Under the pieces are notes generated by a model. That model was not told where the DNA came from and made no database searches. It saw nothing but the letters and a program-made list of their open reading frames with translations. Position numbers and translations under genes: made by a program. Of a DNA stretch of 12,353 nt, positions 11,250 through 12,353 are shown piece after piece; the first letter of the stretch is position 1; each line of letters begins with the position of its first letter. This DNA is from Candidatus Saccharimonadota bacterium (GTDB lineage Bacteria; Patescibacteriota; Saccharimonadia; Saccharimonadales; Saccharimonadaceae), in NCBI GenBank assembly GCA_030528815.1, contig JAUMYE010000021.1:1-12353 (forward strand), written 5' to 3'.

Positions 11250-12353
11250 ATGAATTTTAAGACGATTTTCAAGTCTTTGAAAAACAAAGACATGCGAAAA
11301 AGAATCCTTGCTGTAGTAGGCCTCCTAGTCGCCTACCGCATCTTGGCGCACATTCCTGTCCCACTAGGCGACGCACCAACATTCAAGACCGCTATCAATA
11401 ACTTGATCAACGGTACAGACTTCGGTGGCTTCATCAACCTTATTTCCGGTGGTGGCCTAACCTCTATGTCTATTATTATGGTTGGTATTTCACCATATAT
11501 CACATCGTCAATCGTTATGCAGCTTCTATCCAAAGCTATTCCAAGCATGGAAGAGCTCAGCAAAGACGGTGAAGTCGGACGCCGCAAGATTAACCAGTGG
11601 ACTCGTATCCTAACCGTCCCACTAGCAATTCTTCAATCTATTGTCTATATCTTCATCTTATCCAAGGAAGCTCTATCTCTAGGCACGACATCTACAGTTG
11701 CCCTTGACGGACAAGGTTGGGCTCTAGCCGTAACAGCCATGACTGCAGGTTCTATGCTTCTCATGTGGCTCGGCGAGCTTATTACGGAACAGGGTATAGG
11801 TAACGGTACTTCCATGATCATCGTCGCGAGCATCATCGCAAACTTCCCATCTTTGGTTTCAAGCTTGCTCACAAAGCTCTTCGACACGAGTGCTGGCACA
11901 CTATCCATGTTTGGCTGGCTAAACCTTCCAGTAAACCCAGTATATTTCTGGATCGTCCTATCAGTACTAATCGGTCTCATTATCGTTATTTACTTCCTCG
12001 TCAAGATCAACGAGGCGCAATGTATCGTCACGCTCAATACCGCAAAACGCGTTCATGGTAACAGCGCTTACGGCGGCATCAAGAGCATCATGCCAATCAA
12101 GCTTATCTCCGCTGGCGTTATTCCAGTCATCTTTGCCGTTGCATTCCTAAGCGTTCCATCTTTCATCGGTCAGCTTATTGTTCACAGTGACGAAAGTAGC
12201 GTCTTGGGTCAAAACCTCGTTAGCTGGTTCAGCGCTCCAAACGCAAGCAACTTCGATCAGACTGTCGGTCTACAAACAAAAGACTTCATCTATCCTGCAT
12301 GTTACTTCTTGCTAGTTGTTATGTTCACATACTTCTACACAAGCATCGTATTC
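11250..12353 (+). CDS. secY: Protein translocase subunit SecY (3' end outside the window)
   Basis: SecY is the channel of the Sec translocon that exports and inserts proteins across the cytoplasmic membrane. The frame from ATG 11250 runs 368 codons to the window edge without a stop; full-length SecY is usually 420-460 residues, so the last one or two helices are missing. Visible signatures are VAYRILAHIPVPLG (27-40), the plug region followed by MVGISPYITSSIVMQLLSKA (77-96), the LSKDGEVGRRKINQWTRILT loop (103-122), GELITEQGIGNGTSMIIVAS (175-194) and, further on, MPIKLISAGVIPVIFAVAFL. AAAAAGAGG lies six bases before the start. It has its own promoter behind the L15 terminator, so it can be expressed apart from the r-proteins. 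Confidence 0.97.
   Translation, partial: MNFKTIFKSLKNKDMRKRILAVVGLLVAYRILAHIPVPLGDAPTFKTAINNLINGTDFGGFINLISGGGLTSMSIIMVGISPYITSSIVMQLLSKAIPSMEELSKDGEVGRRKINQWTRILTVPLAILQSIVYIFILSKEALSLGTTSTVALDGQGWALAVTAMTAGSMLLMWLGELITEQGIGNGTSMIIVASIIANFPSLVSSLLTKLFDTSAGTLSMFGWLNLPVNPVYFWIVLSVLIGLIIVIYFLVKINEAQCIVTLNTAKRVHGNSAYGGIKSIMPIKLISAGVIPVIFAVAFLSVPSFIGQLIVHSDESSVLGQNLVSWFSAPNASNFDQTVGLQTKDFIYPACYFLLVVMFTYFYTSIVF

Noticed and set aside
11645..11980. A 111-codon minus-strand open frame opposite secY.
   Set aside because: It sits inside an unmistakable SecY coding region and shows no independent motif.
1..12353. CRISPR array, insertion sequence, prophage or rRNA genes.
   Set aside because: No regularly spaced repeats, transposase or integrase motifs, flanking target duplications or rRNA sequence were seen.

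Overview
The window is a bacterial ribosomal-protein super-operon. It was read by eye from the sequence and from conserved family motifs; no database search was run. The organism is most likely a member of the Candidate Phyla Radiation (Patescibacteria), with Candidatus Saccharibacteria (TM7) the best guess. The reasons are: uL30 (rpmD) is missing between S5 and L15, a known CPR trait; gene spacing is extremely tight; r-proteins carry Lys/Ala/Glu-rich tails; and no intact gene contains an in-frame TGA, which argues against the SR1/Gracilibacteria code in which TGA encodes Gly. Phylum is inferred, not proven.

Layout. (1) Positions 3-647: the 3' part of an upstream gene, probably the C-terminal part of a mannose-1-phosphate guanylyltransferase-like protein, followed by a strong intrinsic terminator. 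(2) A promoter at 712-741 and a leader of about 105 nt open a 15-gene unit at 853-7494: L3, L4, L23, L2, S19, L22, S3, L16, L29, S17, L14, L24, L5, S14, S8. The S10-type and spc-type operons are joined here, because S17 and L14 share one base. rpsJ (S10) does not precede L3. Seven gene junctions are one-base TAATG overlaps, and most others have 0-3 bases between genes. The unit ends in a hairpin that can work on both strands.

(3) Positions 7547-9061 interrupt the usual S8-L6 junction with two divergent membrane-protein genes of unknown function: a minus-strand protein of 144 aa with three hydrophobic segments, and a plus-strand protein of 337 aa with an Asn/Pro/Gln-rich N-terminus, one membrane segment and a C-terminal domain faintly like PsbP-type domains. 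Both start codons lie exactly six bases after a TATAAT box, so both messages are probably leaderless, unlike the Shine-Dalgarno-led r-protein genes. A perfect 16-bp palindrome lies between them and overlaps the -35 region of the plus gene.

(4) A new promoter, whose -35 lies inside the preceding terminator stem, drives L6, L18, S5 and L15 (9146-11143). These end in a 13-bp terminator hairpin. (5) secY begins at 11250 with its own extended -10 promoter and runs off the end of the window after 368 codons. The r-protein genes supply 19 ribosomal proteins, and SecY is the membrane channel that receives nascent chains from those ribosomes. The block is therefore housekeeping; the unexplained part is the divergent pair.
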